In this document: positions 13,400 to 27,872 of the stretch, in pieces
How the letters are laid out: the number at the start of each line of letters is the position of its first letter
How positions within the stretch are numbered: the stretch's first letter is position 1
DNA from: Eriocheir sinensis
Taxonomy: Eukaryota > Arthropoda > Malacostraca > Decapoda > Varunidae
Direction of reading: 5' to 3'
Length of the DNA stretch: 64,000 nt
Assembly: GCF_024679095.1 (NCBI RefSeq)
Contig: NW_026110552.1
Coordinates: 62,001-126,000 of the forward strand
Program-made: the position numbers and the translations under genes
The notes under the pieces: model-generated
Databases searched by the model: none
Seen by the model: the letters and a program-made list of their open reading frames with translations, nothing else
Told to the model about the DNA's origin: nothing

Positions 13400-15316
13400 A
13401 CGTTTACTCATACAAATTTATATTATTTTATTGGTATTTTGTTTATTTATTTTGATACGAATTACATGATTATATGTGTATTTTGTACATATTTTTTTTA
13501 TACGTATTTACATTATTTAATGTATTTTGTTTATATATTTTCATACAAATTTACGTTATTATATGTGTATTTGTATAAATATTTTGATACAAATATTCTT
13601 TATTTCATGTATTTTGTATATATATTTCAATTCAAATTTAGCCTATTTCGTGTGTATTTTGTATATATTTTCATACAAATTTAATTACTTCTGTGTATTT
13701 TTGTATATAGTTTTATATAAATTTACGTTATTTTATGTGTATTTTGTATATTTATATTCATACAAATACACATTCTTTTATTGGTATTTTGTTTATTTAT
13801 TTTGATACGAATTTACATTATTTTATGTGTATTTTGTATACATTTTTTTATACGTATTTAATTCATTTTACGTGTATTTTGTATATATATATTTTTATAC
13901 AAATCTACGTTATTTTATGTGTATTCGTATATATATTTTGAAACAAATTTACATTGTTTTATATGTATTTTGCATATCTATTTCAATACAGATTTACCTT
14001 ATTGTATGTGTATTTTGTATATTTATTTTAATACAAAAAAATTTTTATGTGTATTTTGGTATATATATTTTTATAAAATTTGCTTCTTTATTTTCATACA
14101 AATTTACATTATTTTATTAATATTCTGTGTATTTATTTTGATACGATTTTACATTATTCTATTTGTGTTTTGTATATATTTTTCATTCAAATTTACAGTA
14201 TTTTATGTGTATTTTGTATATGTATTTCAATACAAATTTACCTAATTTTATGTGTATTTTGTATATTTATTTTCATACAAATTTAAATTATTTTTGTGTA
14301 TTTTTGTATATAGTTTTATACAAATTTATGTTATCTTATGTGTATTTTGTATATTTATTTTCATACAAATACACATTCTTTTATTGACATTTTGTTTATT
14401 TATTTTGACGTGAATTTACATTATTAAATGTGTATTTTGTATATATATTTTTATACATATTTACATCCTTTCATGTGTATTTTGTATATTTATAAAAAAT
14501 GCGTTATTTTATGGGTATTTTGCATATTTATTTTCATACAAATTTACATTATTTTATTTACATTCTGTGTATTTATTTTAATACGATTCTACATTATTCT
14601 ATTTGTGTTTTGTATATATATTTTTTATACATATTTATATTATTTAATGAGTATTTTTTATATATATTTTATACAAATTTATGTTAATTTAAGTGTATTT
14701 GTTTATATATTTTCATTCAAATTTACATTATTTTATGTATATGTATTTCTTTACAAATTTACCTAGTTTTATGTGTATTTTGTATATTTATTTTCATACA
14801 AATTTAACTTATGTTTGTGTATTTTTATATATAGTTTTATACAAATTTACGTTATTTTATGTGTATTTTGTATATGTATTTTCATACAAATACACATTCT
14901 TTTATTGATATTTTAATTATTTATTTTGACACGAATTTACATTATTTAATGTGTATTTTGTATATATATTTTTATACGTATTTACAACATTTCATGTGTA
15001 TTTTGTATATATATTTCTATAGAAATCTACGTTATTTTATGTGTATTCGTATATATATTTTGAAACAAATCTACATTATTTTATGTGTATTTTGTATATA
15101 TATTTCATTATAAATTTGCCTTATTTTAAGTTTATTTTTATATCTATTTTCATTCAAATTCAAATCATTTTATGTGTATATATTTATTTGTATTTATGTT
15201 ATTTTATGTGTATTTTCTATATATATTTTCATTCAAAATTACATTATTTTATCGGTATTTTGTTCATTTATTTCGAATTTAAATTATTTCATGTGTATTT
15301 TCTATACATATACATA
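13400..15316 (+). repeat. Satellite block 10, forward
   Basis: It starts at the recurrent junction GCAACATACACGTTTACTCA. It covers extended-HOR monomers, one short-HOR round (ACACATTCTTTTATTGG near 13768 to ACACATTCTTTTATTGA near 14369), then a round lacking several monomers, where TTGTATATTTATAAAAAATG joins directly to CGTTATTTTATGGG near 14490. The last part matches 39400-40414 and 53650-54666. Confidence 0.9.
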
Positions 15317-18300
15317 TAGAGTAAATTTCTATGAAAATATATATTCAAAATACATATAAAATTATGTAAATAAGTATAAAAATATATATTTCAAATACAC
15401 CTAAAAAAAATGAAAATTCGTATCAAAATAAATAAATAAAATTCCGATAAAAGAACGTATATTTGTCGGAAAATAAATATACAAAATACACATAAAATTA
15501 CGAAAATTTGAATAAAAATATATACAAAAATACACAAAATTAATTTCAATTTGTATGAAAATAGATATACAAAATACACATATAATTAGTTAAATTTGTA
15601 TTTAAATACATGTACAAAATTCACATAAAATAATGTAAATTTGTATGAAATGAAAACAAATTCACATAAAATAACGTACATTGGTATAAAATAGATATAC
15701 AAAATATACATAGAATAATGTAAAATCGTATCAAAATAAATACACAGAATATCAATAAAATAATGTAATTTTGTATGAAAATAAAGATGCAAAATACCCA
15801 TAAAATAAAGCATATTTTTATAAAAATACATATACAAAAATACACATAGAATAGCTAAATTTGTATTAAAATTAATATACAAAATGCACGTACAATAAGG
15901 TAAATTTGTATTGAAAAAATATGCAAAATGCACATAAAACAATGTATATTTGTTTCAAAATATATATACGAATACATATAAAATAACGTATATTTCTATA
16001 GAAATATATATGCAAAATACACATGAAATGACGTAAATACGTATAAAAATATATATACACAATACACATTAAATTATGTAAATTCGCATCAAAATAAATA
16101 AACAAAATATCAATAAAAGAATGTGTATTTGTATGAAAATAGATATACAAAATACACATAAAATATTGTAAATTTGAATAAAACTCTATACAAAAATACA
16201 CAAAAAATAATTTAAATTTGTATAAAATATATATACAAAATACACATGAAATTAGGTAAATTTCTATTGAAATACATATACAAAATACACATAAAATAAT
16301 ATAAATTTGAATAAAAATATATCAACAAATACACTTAAAATAACGAAAATTTGTATGAAATATATATAGAAAATACACATTAAATAATGTAAATATGTAT
16401 AAAAAAATATATACAAAACTCAAATAGAATAATGTAAAATAGTATCAAAATAAATACACAGAATATTAATAAAATAATGTAAATTTGTATGAAAATAAAG
16501 ATACAAAATACCCATAAAACAACGCATTTTTTATGTAAATATATATACCAAAATGCACATAAAATATTTAAATTTTTATTACAATAAATATACAAAATGC
16601 ACATACAATAAGGTAAATTTGTATTGAAATAGATATGCAAAATACATATAAAACAATGTTAATTTGTTTCAAAATATACATACGAATACACATAAAATAA
16701 CGTAGATTTCTATAAAATATATATACAAAATACACATAAAATGAAGTAAATACGTATAAGAAAATGTATACAAAATACACATAAAATAATGTAAATTCGT
16801 ATCAAAATAAATAAACTAAATGCCAATAAAAGAATGTTTACTTGTATAAATATAAATATACAAAATACACATAAATTAACGTAAAATTGTATAAAACTTA
16901 ATACAAAAATAAACAAAAATAATTAAATTTGTATGAAAATAGATATACAAAAGACACATAAAATAAGCTAAATTTGAATTGAAATAAATATAGAAAATAC
17001 ATAAAATAGTGTAAATTTGTATCAAAATATATATTCAAATACACATATAATAACGTAAATTTGTATAAAAATATATAAACAAAATACACATTAAATAATG
17101 TAAATACGTATAAAAGATATGTACGTAATGTAAAAATTTATATAATTAAAGATGCAAAATACCCTTAAAATATCTCATATTTAAAAAAAAATATATACAA
17201 AAATACACATAAAATAATTAAATTTGTATTAAAATAAATATACAAAATACACATACAATAAGATAGATTTTTATTGAAATAGATATGCAAAAAACACATA
17301 AAATAATGAAATTTTTTATCAAAATATATACGAATACACACAATAAAATTACGTAAATTTTTATGAAAATATATATTCAAAATACACATAAAATAATGTA
17401 AATACATAGAAAAATATATATAAAAAATGCACATAAAATAATGTAAATTCGTATCAAAATAAATAAACAAAATTTCCTCTAAAAGAATGTTTCTGTGTAG
17501 GAAAATATACATACAAAATACAAATAAAAAAAAATTTGTATAAAAATAATACAAAAATACACAAAAATAATTTAAATTTGTTTGAAAATAGATATGCAAA
17601 ATACAAATGAAATTAGGCAAATTTTTTTTGAAATACATATACAAAATACACATAAAATAATGTAAATTTGTATGAAAATATATAAACAAATACTCATAAG
17701 ATAACGTAAATTTCCATAAAATATATGTACAAAATATACATTTATTAATGTAAATATGTCTAAAAATATATATACAAAATACACAGAATAACGTAAAATC
17801 GTATCAAAATAAATAAACAGACAATCAATAAAATAATGTAAATTTGTATGAAAATAAAGATGCAAAATACCCATATAATAACGCATATTTGTTTAAAAAT
17901 ATATATACAAAAATATACATAAAATAATTAAATTTGCTTCAAAATAAATATACAAAAGGCATATACAATAAAGAAAATTTGTATTGAAATAGATATTCGA
18001 AATACATATAAATAATGTAAATTTGTATCAAAATATATATACGAATACACATAAAATAGAGTAAATTTCTATGAAAATATATATTCAAAATACATATAAA
18101 ATTATGTAAATAAGTATAAAAATATATATATCAAATACACCTAAAATAATGAAAATTCGTATCAAAATAAATAAACAAAATTCCGATAAAAGAATGTATA
18201 TTTGTAGGAAAATAAATATACAAAATTCACATAAAATTACGAAAATTTGAATAAAAATATATACTAAAATACACAAAATTAATTTCAATTTGTATAAAAA

Positions 18301-19170
18301 TAGATATACATAATACACATATAATTAGTTAAATTTGTATTTAAATACATGTACAAAATACACATAAAATAATGTAAATTTGTATGAAATGAAAACAAAT
18401 TCACATAAAAGTACGTTCATTTGTATGAAATATATTTACAAAATATACATAGAATAATGTAAAATCGTATCAAAATAAATACACAGAATATCAATAAAAT
18501 AAGGTAGATTTGTATGAAAATAAAGATGCAAAATACCCATAAAAAAAGCATTTTTTTATGAAAATACATATACAAAAATACACATAGAATAATTAAATTT
18601 GTATTAAAATAAATATACAAAATGCACGTACAATAAGGTAAATTTATATTGAAAAAATATGCAAAATGCACATAAAACAATGTATATTTGTTTCAAAATA
18701 TATATACGAATACACATAAAATAACATATATTTCTATAGAAATATATATACAAAATACACATGAAATGACGTAAATACGTATAAAAATATATATACACAA
18801 TACACATTAAATAATGTGAAATCGCGTCAAAATAAATAAACAAAATATCAATAAAAAATGTGTATTTGTATGAAAATAGATATACAAAATACACTTAAAA
18901 TATTTTAAATTTATATAAAACTCTTTTTATTAAAATATATATACCAAAATAATAAAATATTTAAATTTGTCTTACAATAAATATACAAAATGCACATACA
19001 ATAAGGGAGATTTATATTGAAATAGATATGCTAAATACATATAAAACAATGTAAATTTGCTTCAAAATATATATACCAATACACATAAAATAACGTAGAT
19101 TACTATGAAAATATATATACAAAATACACATTAAATGAAGTAAATACGTATAAGAAAATGTATACAAAGT
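13400..19170 (+). repeat. Segmental duplication S2, first copy
   Basis: About 5.8 kb present in the same orientation at 38460-44220 (offset about 25.05-25.1 kb), crossing the switch at ACATATAGAGTAAATTTC (15312 and 40414). A third, partial copy lies at 53520-56500. The 17100-19165 end also recurs inverted at 61885-64000. Confidence 0.8.
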
Positions 19171-22100
19171 ACACATTAAGTAATGTAAATACGTATAAAA
19201 AATATGTACAAAATACACATATAATCATGTAATTCGTATCAAAATAAATAAACAAAATAGCAATAAAATAATGTAAATTTGTATGACAAAACATATACAA
19301 ATAACGCAAATTTCTATAAAAATATATGTACAAAAATGCACATAAAATAAAGTAAATTTGCAAAAAAATATATATACAAAACACACACTAAATAATGTAA
19401 ATGCGTACATAAAATAACCTAAATTTGTATAAAACTATATACAAAAATACACAAAAATAATTTAAATTTGTTTGAAAAGAAATATACAAAATACACATAA
19501 AACTAGGTAAATTTGTATTGAAATACATATACAAAATACACATCAAATAATTTAAATTTGAATGAAAATATATAAACAAATACACTTAAAATAACGTAAA
19601 TTTGTATAAAATATATATGCAAGATACACATTAAATAATGTAAATGTGTATAAAAAATATATATACAAAAAACAAATAGAATAATGTAAAATCGTATCAA
19701 AATAAATACACAGAATATCAATAAAATAATGTAAATTTGTATGAAAATAAAGATGCAAAATTCCCAAAAATTATCGCATTTTTTATAAAAATATATTTAC
19801 CAAAATACACATAAAATATTTAAATTTGTATTGAAATAAATATACAAAATGCATATACAGTAAGGTAAATTTGTATTTAAAGAGATATTTAAAAATACGT
19901 ATAAAACAATGTAAATTTGTTTCAAAATATATATACGAATACACATAAAATAAAGTAGATTTCTATAGAAATATATATACAAAATACATATGAAATTATG
20001 TAAATACGTATAAAAATATATATACAAAATACATATCAAATAATGTAGATTCGTGTCAAAATAAATAAACAAAATATCATGAAAAGAATGTGTATTTGTA
20101 TGAAAATAGATAATAGATAATAAATTTGTATAAAATATATATGCAAGATACACATTAAATAATGTAAATATGTATAAAAAAGTATATACAAAAAACAAAT
20201 AGAATAATGTAACATCGTATCAAAATAAATACACCGAATATTAATAAAATAATGTAAATTTGTATGAAAATAAAGATGCAAAATTCCCATAAAATAGCGC
20301 ATTTCTTATAAAAATATATATACCAAAATACACATAAAATATTTAAATTTGCATTGAAATAAATATACAAAATGCACATACAATAAGGTAAATCTGTATT
20401 GAAAGAGATATGCAAAAATACATATAAAACAATGTAAATTTGTTTCAAAATATATATACGAATACAAATAAAAAAACGTAGATTTCTAAAAAAATATATA
20501 TACAAAATACACATAAAATTAAGTAAATACGTATAAAAAAATGTATACAAAATACAAATAAAATAATGTAATTTCGAATTAAAATAAATGTAAATTTGAA
20601 TGAAAATATAAAAACAAATACACTTAAAATAACGTAAATTTGTATAAAATATATATGCAAGATACACATTAAATAATGTAAATGTGTATAAAAAATATAT
20701 ACAAAAAACAAATAGAATAATGTAAAATCGTATCAAAATAAATACACAGAATATCAATAAAATAATGTAAATTTGTATGAAAATAAAGATGCAAAATTCC
20801 CAAAAATTATCGCATTTTTTATAAAAATATATATACCAAAATACACATAAAATATTTAAATTTGTATTGAAATAAATATACAAAATGCATATACAGTAAG
20901 GTAAATTTGTATTAAAAGAGATATTCAAAAATACATATAAAACAATGTAAATTTGTTTCAAAATATATATACGAATACACATAAAATAAACTAGATTTCC
21001 ATAGAAATATATATACAAAATACATATGAAATTATGTAAATACGTATAAAAATATATATACAAAATACATATCAAATAATGTAAATTCGTGTCAAAATAA
21101 ATAAACAAAATATCATGTAAAGAATTTGTATTTGTATAAAAATAGATAATAGATAATAAATTTGTATAAAATATATATGCAAGATACTCATTAAATAATG
21201 TAAATATGTATAAAAAAGTATATACAAAAAACAAATAGAATAATGTAAATTCGTATCAAAATAAATACACCGAATATTAATAAAATAATGTAAATTTGTA
21301 TGAAAATAAAGATGCAAAATTCCCATAAAATAGCGCATTTCTTATAAAAATATATATACCAAAATACACATAAAATATTTAAATTTGTATTGAAATAAAT
21401 ATACAAAATGCACATACAATAAGGTAAATTTGTATTGAAAGAAATATGCAAAAATACATATAAAACAATGTAAATTTGTTTCAAAATATATATACGAATA
21501 CAAATAAAAAAACGTAGATTTCTATAAAAATATATATACAAAATAAACATAAAATTAAGTAAATACGTATAAAAAAATGTATACAAAATACACATAAAAT
21601 AATGTAAATTCGAATTAAAATAAATAAACAAAATACCAATAAAAGAATGTGTATTTGGATAAATATAAATATACAAAATACATATACAAAATAAACATAA
21701 AATAAGGTAGATTTGTAATAAAATATATGTACAAAATACACATAAAATAATGTAAATTTATATGAAAATATATATACAAATACACATAAAATACCATGAA
21801 TTTGTATAAAAAAATATATTCAAAATAAATATTAAATAATGTAAAAGCGTATAAAAATATATATATACAAAGTACATATAAAATAATGTAAATTCGTATC
21901 AATATAAATCAACAAAACACCAATAAAATAATATATATATATGAATGAAAATAAATTTACAAAATACACATAACATAACAAAAATTTGTATTAAAATATA
22001 TACAAAAATACATGGAAATAATTTGAGTTTGTATGAAAATAGATATACAAAATACACATAAAACTAGGTAAATTTCTTTTGAAATGTAGATACAAAATAG

Positions 22101-22412
22101 CCATAAAATATTGTAAATTTGTGTCAAAATATATAAACAAATACACATAAAATAACGTAAATTTGTATGAAAAATATATACAAAATACACATAGAATAAT
22201 GTCAATTCGAATCAAAATGAATGAGCAGAATATCAATAAAATAATGTATATATGTATGAAAATAAAGATGCAAAATACCCAAAAAATAAAGCATATGTTT
22301 ATAAAAATACAGATACAAAAATACACATCGAATAATTAAATTTGTATTAAAATTAATATACAAAATGCGTATATAATAAGGTAAATTTGTATTGAAAAAA
22401 TATGCAACATAC
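15317..22412 (-). repeat. Satellite block 11, longest reversed array
   Basis: At about 7.1 kb this is the longest unidirectional block. The part 15317-19170 is a direct copy of 40415-44220. The part 19500-21500 is the regular array of alternating 515-bp subtypes (markers at about 19775, 20298, 20811 and 21334). The part 21500-22412 resembles 12700-13399 and 35890-36592. It ends at TGCAACATACACG. Confidence 0.9.
19775..21334 (-). repeat. Alternating 515-bp higher-order repeat
   Basis: Four consecutive CGCATTT marker monomers lie 523, 513 and 523 bp apart. They alternate between TTATCGCATTTTTT (with TTCCCAAAAA upstream) and ATAGCGCATTTCTT (with TTCCCATAAA upstream). The same alternation recurs at 8871-9900 and 11161-12201. 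The homogeneous unit length keeps one minus-strand frame open for 359 codons, which is a repeat artefact. Confidence 0.85.
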
Positions 22413-23832
22413 ACGTTTACTCATAGAAATTTATATTATTTTATTGGTATTTTGTTTATTTATTTTGATACGAGTTACATGATTATATGTGTATTTTGTA
22501 CATATTTTTTTTATACGTATTTACATTATTTAATGTGTATTTTGTTTATATATTTTCATACAAATTTACGTTATTATATGTGTATTTGTATAAATATTTT
22601 GATACAAATTTACTTTATTTCATGTATTTTGTATATATATTTCAATTCAAATTTAGCCTATTTCGTGTGTATTTTGTATATATTTTCATACAAATTTAAT
22701 TACTTCTGTGTATTTTTGTATATAGTTTTATATAAATTTACGTTATTTTATGTGTATTTTGTATATTTATATTCATACAAATACACATTCTTTTATTGGT
22801 ATTTTGTTTATTTATTTTTATACGAATTTACATTATTTTATGTGTATTTTGTATACATTTTTTTATACGTATTTACTTCATTTTATGTGTATTTTCTATA
22901 TATATTTTTATAGAAATCTACGTTATTTTATGTGTATTCGGATATATATATTTTGAAACAAATTTACATTGTTTTATATGTATTTTGCATATCTATTTCA
23001 ATACAAATTTACCTTATTGTATGTGTTTTTTGTATATTTATTTTAATACAAATTTAATTTTTTGATGTGTATTTTGGTATATATATTTTTATAAATAAAA
23101 AAAATGCGTTATTTTATGGGCATTTTGCTTATTTATTTTCATATAAATTTACATTATTTTATTAATATTCTGTGTATTTATTTTGATACGATTTTACATT
23201 ATTCTATTTGTGTTTTGTACATATTTTTTTATACAAATTTACGTTATTTTAAGTGTATTTGTTTATATATTTTCATTCAAATTTACATTATTTTATGTGT
23301 ATTTTGTGTATGTATTTCAATACAAATCTACCTAATTTTATGTGTATTTTGTAAATTTATTTTCATACAAATTTAAAATATTTTTGAGTATTTTTGTATA
23401 TAGTTTGATACAAATTTAGGTTATTTTATGTGTTTTTTGTATATCTATTTTCATACAAATACACATTCTTTTACTGACATTTTGTTTATTTATTTTGACG
23501 CGAATTTACATCATTTCATGTGTATTTTGTATAGTTTTAAACAAATTTATATTATTTAATGTGTATTTTGTATATATATATTTATACAAATACACATTCT
23601 TTTATTGGTATTTTGTTTATTTATTTTGATGCTAATTTACATTATTTTATGTGTATTTTGTATACATTTTTTATACGTATTTACTTAATTTTATGTGTAT
23701 TTTGTATATATATTTTTATAGAAATCTACCTTATTTCATGTGTATTCGTATATATATTTTGAAACAAATTTACATTGTTTATATGTATTTTGCATATCTA
23801 TTTTTGTGTATTCTGTATTTATTTTTGTTATA
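22413..23832 (+). repeat. Satellite block 12, forward
   Basis: It opens at the junction GCAACATACACGTTTACTCA (22404-22423) and runs T-rich through extended- and short-HOR monomers to TTTTTGTTATACATAAAAT. From 22870 it is an inverted copy of 7434-8407. From about 22730 it is a direct copy of 1270-2331. Confidence 0.9.
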
Positions 23833-24764
23833 CATAAAATAATGAAAATCGTATCAAAATAAGTACACAGAATATCAATAAAATAATTTAAATTTGTATG
23901 AAAATAAAGATGCAAAATACCCATAAGATAAAGCATTTTTTTTAAATACATATACAAAAATACACATAGAATAATTAAATTTGTATTAAAATTAATATAC
24001 AAAATGCACACATACAATAAGGTAAATTTGTATTGAAAAAAAACGCAAAATACAAATAAAACAGTGTAAATTTGTTTCAAAATATATATACGAATACACA
24101 TAAAATAACGTAGATTTCTATAGAAATATATATACAAAATACACATGAAATTATGTAAATACGTATAAAAATATATATATAAAATACATATTAAGTAATG
24201 TAAATTCGTGACAAAATAAATAAACAAAATATCATGAAAAGAATGTGTATTTGTATGAAAATAAATAATAGATAATAAATTTGTATGTAATATATATGCA
24301 AGATACATTTAAATAATGTAAATATGTATAAAAAAATATATACAAAAAACAAATAGAATAATGTAAAATCGTATCAAAATAAATACACCGAATATTAATA
24401 AAATAATGTAAATTTGTATGAAAATAAAGATGCAAAATTCCCATCAAATAGCGCATTTCTTATAAAAATATATATACCAAAATACACATAAAATATTTAA
24501 ATTTGTATTGAAATAAATATACAAAATGCACATACAATAAGGTAAACTTCTATTGAAAGAGATATGCAAAAATACATATAAAACAATGTAAATTTGTTTC
24601 AAAATATATATACGAATACACATAAAATAACGTAGATTTCTATAAAAATATATATACAAAATACACATAAAATTAAGTAAATACGTATAAAAAAATGTAA
24701 ACAAAATACACATAAAATAATGTAAATTCGAAACAAAATAAATAAACAAAATACCAATAAAAGA
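23833..24764 (-). repeat. Satellite block 13, reversed
   Basis: An A-rich array and inverted copy of 6490-7433. It includes the truncated monomer AATAAATAATAGATAATAAA near 24260 and a marker near 24450 of the CGCATTTCTTATAAAA type with TCAAATAG upstream. Confidence 0.9.
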
Positions 24765-25816
24765 ATGTATATCTATTTATTTTAATACAAAATCTAATAT
24801 TTTGTGTTTTTCGTATATATATTTTTATAAAAAATGTGTTATTTTATGGGTATTTTGCATCTTAATTTTCATACAAATTTACATTATTTTATTAATATTT
24901 TCTGTATTTATTTTGATACGATTTTACATTATTTTATTTATGTTTTGTATATATTTTTGTATACATATGTACATTAATTAATGTGTTTTTTTGTATTTAT
25001 ATTTGATACATATTTACGTTATTTTAAGTTATTTTATGTGTATTTGTTTATATATTTTGACACAAATTTACAATATTTTATGGGTATTTTGTATATATAT
25101 TTCAAAAGAAATTTACCTAGTTTTATATGTATTTTGAATATCTATTTTCATACAAACTCAAATTATTTTTATGTATTTTTGTATATATTTCAATACAAAT
25201 TTTAGTTATGTTATGTGTATTTTGTAAATCTATTTTCATTCAAATATATATTATTTTATTGGTATTTTGTTGATTTATATTGATACGAATTTACATTATT
25301 TTATATGTACTTTGTATATATATTTTTATACGATTTTACATTATTTAATATTTATTTTGAATATATAAGTTTATGCAAATTCATGGTATTTTATGTGTAT
25401 TTGTATATATATTTTCATATAAATTTACATTATTTTATGTGTATTTTGTACATATATTTCATTACAAATTTACCTTATTTTATGGTTATTTTGTATGTGT
25501 ATTTTGTACATTTATATTTATACAAATACACATTCTTTTATTGGTATTTTGTTTATTTATTTTGTTTCGAGTTTACATTATTTTAAGTGGATTTTGTTTA
25601 CATTTTTTTATACGTATTTACTTAATTTTATGTGTATTTTGTATATATATTTTTATAGAAATCTACGTTATTTTATGTGTATTCGTATATATATTTTGAG
25701 ACAAATTTACATTGTTTTATATGTATTTTTGCATATCTCTTTCAATAGAAGTTTACCTTATTGTTTGTTCATTTTGTATATTTATTTCAATACAAATTTA
25801 AATATTTTATGAGTAT
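24765..25816 (+). repeat. Satellite block 14, forward
   Basis: A T-rich array, the inverted copy of 5447-6489. It contains GGTATTTTGTTGATTTATAT near 25260 and TTCATGGTATTTTATG near 25380, both also found inverted at the matching place in the other copy. It ends in the palindrome ACATGT at about 25817. Confidence 0.9.
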
Positions 25817-27872
25817 ACATGTACAAAAAATACATAAAATAATGTAGATTTGTATGAAATGAAAACAAATACATTTTATATAAAATATATATACAAAATA
25901 CACATAGAATAATGTAAAATCATATTAAAATAAATACACAGAATATCAATAAAATAATGTAAATTTGTATGAAAATAAAGATGCAAAATACCCATAAAAT
26001 AAAGCATATTTTTATAAAAATACATATACAAAAATACACATAGATTAATCAAATTTGTATTAAAATTAATATACAAAATGCACATACAATAAGGTAAATT
26101 AGTATTGAAAAAATATGCAAAATACACATAAAACAATGTAAATTTGTTTCAAAATATATAAACGAATACACATAAAATAACGCAGATTTCTATAGAAATA
26201 TATATACAAAATACACCTGAAATAATGTAAATACGTATAAAAATATATATACAAAATACACATTAAATAATGTTAATTCGTGTCACAATAAATAAACAAA
26301 ATATCATGAAAAGAATGTGTATTTGTATGAAAATAGATATACAAAATACACATAAAATAACCTAAATTTGTATAAAACTATAAACAAAAATACACAAAAA
26401 TAATTTAAACTTGTATGAAAATAAATATACAAAAAACATATAAAATTAGGTAAATTTGTATTGAAATACATATACAAAATACACATAAACTAATGTAAAT
26501 TTGAATGAAAATATATAAACATATAGACTTAAAATAACGTAAATTTGTATCAAATATATATACAAAAAACACATTAAATAATGTAAATATGTATAAAAAA
26601 AATATATACAAAACACAAATAAAATAATGTAAAATCGTATGAAAATAAATACAGAAAATATTAATAAAATAATGTATATTTGTATGAAAATTAAGATGCA
26701 AAATACCCATAAAATAACGCATTTTTTATAAAAATATATATACGAAAAAACATAAAATATTTGATTTTGTATCAAAATAAATAAATATACAAAATACACA
26801 TAAAATAAGCTAAATTAAATGAAAAATATATACAAAATACACATAGAATAATGTAAAATCGTATCAAAATAAATACACAGAATATCAATAAAATAATGTA
26901 ATTTTGTATGAAAATAAAGATGCAAAATACCCATAAAATAAAGCATATTTATTTAAAAATACATATACAAAAATACACATAGAATAATTAAATTTGTATT
27001 AAAATTAATATACAAAATGCACGTACAATAAGGTAAATTTGTATTGAAAAAATATACAAAAAGCACATTTAAGCGTAAATTTGTTTAAAAATCTATATAC
27101 GAATACACATAAAATAACGTAGATTTCTATAGAAATATATATACAAAATACACATGAAATGATGTAAATACGTATAAAAATATATATATACAAAATACAC
27201 ATTAAATAATTTAAATTCTCGTCAAAATAAATAAACAAAATATCAATAAAAGAATGTATATTTGTATGAAAATAGATATACAAAATACTCATAAAATAAC
27301 CTAAGTTTGTATAAAACTATATACAAAAATACACAAAAATAATTTAAATTTGTATGAAAATAAATATACAAAATACACATAAAATTATGTAAATTTGTAT
27401 TGAAATACATATACAAAATACACATAAAATAATGGAAATTTGAATGAAAATATATAAACATATACACTTAAAATAACGTAAATTTGTATCAAATATATAT
27501 ACAAAATACTAATTAAATAATGTAAATATGTATAAAAAAATATATACAAAACACAAATAGAATAATGTAAAATCGTATCAAAATAAATACACAGAATATT
27601 AATTAAATAATGTAAATTTGTATGAAAATAAAGATGCAAAATAGCCATAAAATAACGCATTTTTTATAAAAATATATATACCAAAATACACATAAAATAT
27701 TAAAATTTGTATTAAAATAAATATAAACAATGCACATACTGTAAGGTAAATTTGTATTCAAATAGATATGCAAAATACATATAAAAAATGAAAATTTGTT
27801 TCAAAATATATATACGAATACACATAAAATAACGTTGATTTCTATAAAAATATATACAAAATACACATAAAA
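25817..27872 (-). repeat. Satellite block 15, reversed
   Basis: An A-rich array, the inverted copy of about 3400-5446. The first kilobase (25816-26815) is also a direct copy of 31620-32690. It ends at AATACACATAAAAAATGTGT, where a forward block begins. Confidence 0.9.

Larger units (their letters stand above)
22870..27865 (-). repeat. Segmental duplication S1, right arm
   Basis: Inverted counterpart of 3400-8407. Its left limit corresponds to the irregular join at 8408-8461 and its right limit lies next to the switch at 27873. The arms are separated by about 14.5 kb. Confidence 0.85.

Noticed and set aside
20155..21234. A 359-codon minus-strand reading frame and about 200 other frames of 60-276 codons, resembling hydrophobic multi-pass membrane proteins
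   Set aside because: All are translations of the 45-bp repeat. The same stretch is often open in two or three frames, the residues are almost only F, Y, I, L, C, V with a 15-residue period, frames begin and end at random 1-2 bp indels, and no domain, signal or conserved catalytic residue is present.
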